Shown here: positions 14,775 to 14,845 of the stretch, in pieces | Layout: each line of letters opens with the position of its first letter | Position numbering within the stretch: the first letter of the stretch is position 1 | Assembly: GCA_964601205.1 (NCBI GenBank) | Contig: CAZRML010000011.1 | Location: forward strand, 1-14,845 | DNA: 14,845 nt | Direction: 5' to 3' | From: JAQVEM01 sp964601205 | GTDB lineage: Bacteria; Actinomycetota; Humimicrobiia; Humimicrobiales; Humimicrobiaceae | Notes under the pieces: model-generated | The model's input: only the letters and a program-made list of their open reading frames with translations | Told to the model about the DNA's origin: nothing | Databases searched by the model: none | Translations under genes and position numbers: made by a program

Positions 14775-14845
14775 ATGGCTAAACAAAAATTTGAAAGAAC
14801 AAAGCCACATATAAACATAGGGACTATAGGCCATGTGGACCATGG
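14775..14845 (+). CDS. tuf: Elongation factor Tu (5' end only)
   Basis: The gene runs off the window end. The 23 visible codons give 'MAKQKFERTKPHINIGTIGH' followed by VDH, then an incomplete GG, the unmistakable EF-Tu N-terminus leading into the P-loop GHVDHGKT. EF-Tu delivers aminoacyl-tRNA to the ribosome as a GTP complex. ATG 14775 follows AAAGGA at 14763-14768, and the gene starts 46 bases after fusA with no terminator or promoter evident between them, the classical str order. Confidence 0.97.
   Translation, partial: MAKQKFERTKPHINIGTIGHVDH

Noticed and set aside
1..14845. Mobile elements, CRISPR arrays, toxin-antitoxin or defence genes, and tandem repeats
   Set aside because: Both strands were scanned by eye. 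Every long gap between genes is under 400 bases, all real genes are conserved core functions, and no repeated spacers, transposase motifs or direct-repeat flanks were seen.

Overview
The window is a conserved housekeeping locus: the end-to-end 'rif' and 'str' transcription/translation cluster of a bacterium. All genes are on the plus strand, in the order tRNA-Trp, secE, nusG, rplK, rplA, rplJ, rplL, rpoB, rpoC, rpsL, rpsG, fusA and the first 71 bases of tuf. All twelve complete protein genes are full-length and intact. I see no mobile element, CRISPR array, phage gene or accessory cassette.

The DNA is AT-rich, arginine is mostly AGA/AGG and isoleucine is often ATA. Yet the RNA polymerase subunits look actinobacterial. 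RpoB reads like the Actinomycetota form around 'ISPIEDF', 'FIETPYRKV' and 'ELTAEEKLLRAIFGEKA', and it lacks the large E. coli-type insertions. RpoC carries a predicted coiled-coil insertion at about residues 145-262, where actinobacterial beta-prime has its lineage insertion, followed by 'GGMGAEA' and 'KGQKKSR..KRLK'. No L7Ae-like gene lies between rpoC and rpsL, whereas many Firmicutes have one. My best inference is a low-GC, deep-branching lineage near Actinomycetota (Humimicrobiia-like candidates come to mind). This is recalled family knowledge, not a search.

Layout. 19-95: tRNA-Trp. 127-983: secE and nusG (translocase subunit and transcription elongation factor). 1005-1032: a near-consensus promoter, then rplK-rplA (L11 and L1). 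2272-2456: an L10-type RNA leader with competing hairpins and an intrinsic terminator, then rplJ-rplL (the ribosomal stalk). 3493-3844: a 352-base AT-rich gap with overlapping inverted repeats and a possible promoter, then rpoB-rpoC. 11599-11757: a gap with a consensus -35 box, then rpsL-rpsG-fusA-tuf (decoding-site proteins and elongation factors).

The genes supply the ribosome stalk, the RNA polymerase core and the elongation machinery in one co-oriented block. Regulatory sequence sits at the points where stoichiometry must change: before L11/L1, before L10/L12, before RNA polymerase and before the str genes. Nothing here is an evidently new system. The parts most worth a second look are the L10 leader switch, a charged N-terminal extension on L7/L12, an acidic linker at the tip of the RpoC coiled coil, a charged RpoB tail and the rplL-rpoB spacer.
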